Source: Arthrobacter globiformis
GTDB lineage: Bacteria > Actinomycetota > Actinomycetes > Actinomycetales > Micrococcaceae
Reading direction: 5' to 3'
Length of the DNA stretch: 64,000 bases
NCBI RefSeq assembly: GCF_030818015.1
Contig: NZ_JAUSZX010000001.1
Location: 2,356,001 to 2,420,000 of the forward strand
Part shown: positions 63,324-64,000 of the stretch, piece after piece
Layout of the letters: each line of letters starts with the position of its first letter
Position numbering within the stretch: position 1 is the first letter of the stretch
Translations under genes and position numbers: made by a program
Notes under the pieces: generated by a model
Database searches by the model: none
What the model was told of the DNA's origin: nothing
What the model saw: only the letters and a program-made list of their open reading frames with translations

Positions 63324-63698
63324 ATGGCCGAATCCATCGCTGCCATCGCCGCTGAACACCTGAGAATATGGAACTCCCAACCGGGCCCGGAACGCACATC
63401 GGCGGTGGCTGGAACTTATGCATCGGACGCTGTCGTAGCCGAGTCAGAGGCCACCTACCGTGGACGATCGGGAGTGGAGCAAGCCATCGACGGTCTGCAC
63501 GCTGCCCTTCCCGGCATGCAGCTGAAGCTCACCGGTCCAATCCAGACCGCACAGGAACTCACCACATACACGTGGACCCTCGGTCCTAAGGGCCAACCTG
63601 CAGTCGTGACAGGCCGGGACGCCCTGACGATTAAAGACGGCGCTATCACCGCTGTGTATGTGTTCATCGATGCTCCGAGTGAACCAGCGGTGAACTGA
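63324..63698 (+). CDS. NTF2-like (SnoaL-type) protein
   Basis: A 124-residue single-domain protein: AEHLRIWNSQPGPERTSAVA, YASDAVVAESEATYRGRSGV, LPGMQLKLTGPIQ and ALTIKDGAITAVYVFID. The pattern is the NTF2-like/SnoaL fold used by small cyclases, isomerases and binding proteins. ATG 63324 follows AAAAGGAGAAAGAC, a strong site. It lies 103 bp after the esterase and is likely co-transcribed, so it may handle the product of that enzyme. Confidence 0.85.
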   Translation: MAESIAAIAAEHLRIWNSQPGPERTSAVAGTYASDAVVAESEATYRGRSGVEQAIDGLHAALPGMQLKLTGPIQTAQELTTYTWTLGPKGQPAVVTGRDALTIKDGAITAVYVFIDAPSEPAVN

Positions 63699-63911
63699 TT
63701 CCTGAGACGGTAACGCAATCGGTGCTGTGGGTGGCCGCGGTACCGATTGCTGTCCGCACCGTCTACACATACGGCGGATTATTGAGTTAGGGGCGGCAGT
63801 CGTTGCTGGCAACAGCCTTCATGAGGCCTTTTGAAGTGCCGGGAGTCGATCAGGCAGCGCATCTCCTCCCGGTCAGCAGCGCACAGTGCACGGAGGCGAA
63901 AAGGAGCCAAC

Positions 63912-64000
63912 ATGGGAATTGACAGCGGGATCAACGAATCGGTCCCTCCGAGCGGGGAAGGATGTGTCGAATGCGATGCCATTGGTAGTTGGTGGGTGCA
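63912..64000 (+). CDS. UBP-type zinc-finger protein, start only
   Basis: ATG 63912 follows AAAAGGAGCC and encodes MGIDSGINESVPPSGEGCVE then CDAIGSWWV to the window edge. GxxCxxCxAxGSWWVHLR is the opening of actinobacterial UBP-type zinc-finger proteins, which bind zinc through several Cys and His. The rest is outside the window. Confidence 0.7.
   Translation, partial: MGIDSGINESVPPSGEGCVECDAIGSWWV

Noticed and set aside
1..64000. CRISPR array or Cas genes
   Set aside because: No series of regularly spaced direct repeats and no Cas motifs were seen; the repeats present are pairs or dispersed palindromes.

Overview
The window looks like accessory DNA from a high-GC actinobacterium of the Arthrobacter type (Micrococcaceae). 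The signs are GC-rich coding, GTG/TTG starts with strong Shine-Dalgarno sites, a DUF4193 zinc-ribbon protein, an AMIN-like secreted protein, LGFP repeats, a UBP-type zinc-finger start at the right edge and a DUF1537/RuBisCO-like catabolic cluster. I see no ribosomal RNA, no intact tRNA, no CRISPR array and no replication genes. Family assignments come from reading motifs, not from database searches.

Layout. 1-2 kb: an IS21 end cutting into a DUF5677-like gene. 2.1-6.3 kb: an MFS transporter behind a tandem repeat and a perfect palindrome, a hypothetical gene and a Gfo/Idh/MocA pseudogene. 6.5-10.8 kb: an intact divergent module with a LacI-type regulator facing a three-gene operon (PhyH dioxygenase, inositol-2-dehydrogenase-like enzyme, SDR). 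11-14.9 kb: two near-identical direct IS110 copies bracketing two small genes. 14.9-16.0 kb: repeat A, a 1.1 kb unit that recurs as repeat B at 44.6-45.8 kb. 16.3-24.8 kb: a broken IS110, secreted proteins, an F420-type reductase, a truncated SDR and TetR pair joined by a deletion, a serine-hydrolase lipoprotein, and five copies of a dispersed palindromic repeat. 24.8-34.4 kb: a GNAT, an ArsB-like transporter, a PRC-barrel protein, a crcB pair, a 781-residue multicopper oxidase with a Tat-exported partner, an IS30 relic and an orphan ScbR-like TetR. 34.7-44.6 kb: small genes mixed with many genes broken by single-base frameshifts.

45.9-51.8 kb is the most complete metabolic unit. A GntR/UTRA regulator diverges from an operon of a RuBisCO-like protein, a DUF1537 four-carbon-acid-sugar kinase, a zinc dehydrogenase and a 2-keto-3-deoxygluconate-type permease, with a perfect inverted repeat in the control region. 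This fits import, oxidation, phosphorylation and decarboxylation of an acid sugar, by analogy with 3-oxo-isoapionate catabolism. 52.3-57.4 kb holds a deleted IS256-type element, a DUF4193 protein, VOC and luciferase-like enzymes, and relics of a relaxase and a serine resolvase. 57.7-64 kb holds an HD-domain hydrolase, a 940-residue LuxR-type (LAL) regulator, a MarR regulator, an esterase, an NTF2-like protein and the start of a UBP zinc-finger protein.

Overall, two or three intact catabolic modules with their own regulators sit in a mosaic of insertion sequences, mobilisation relics and decaying genes, as expected of a plasmid or integrated island.
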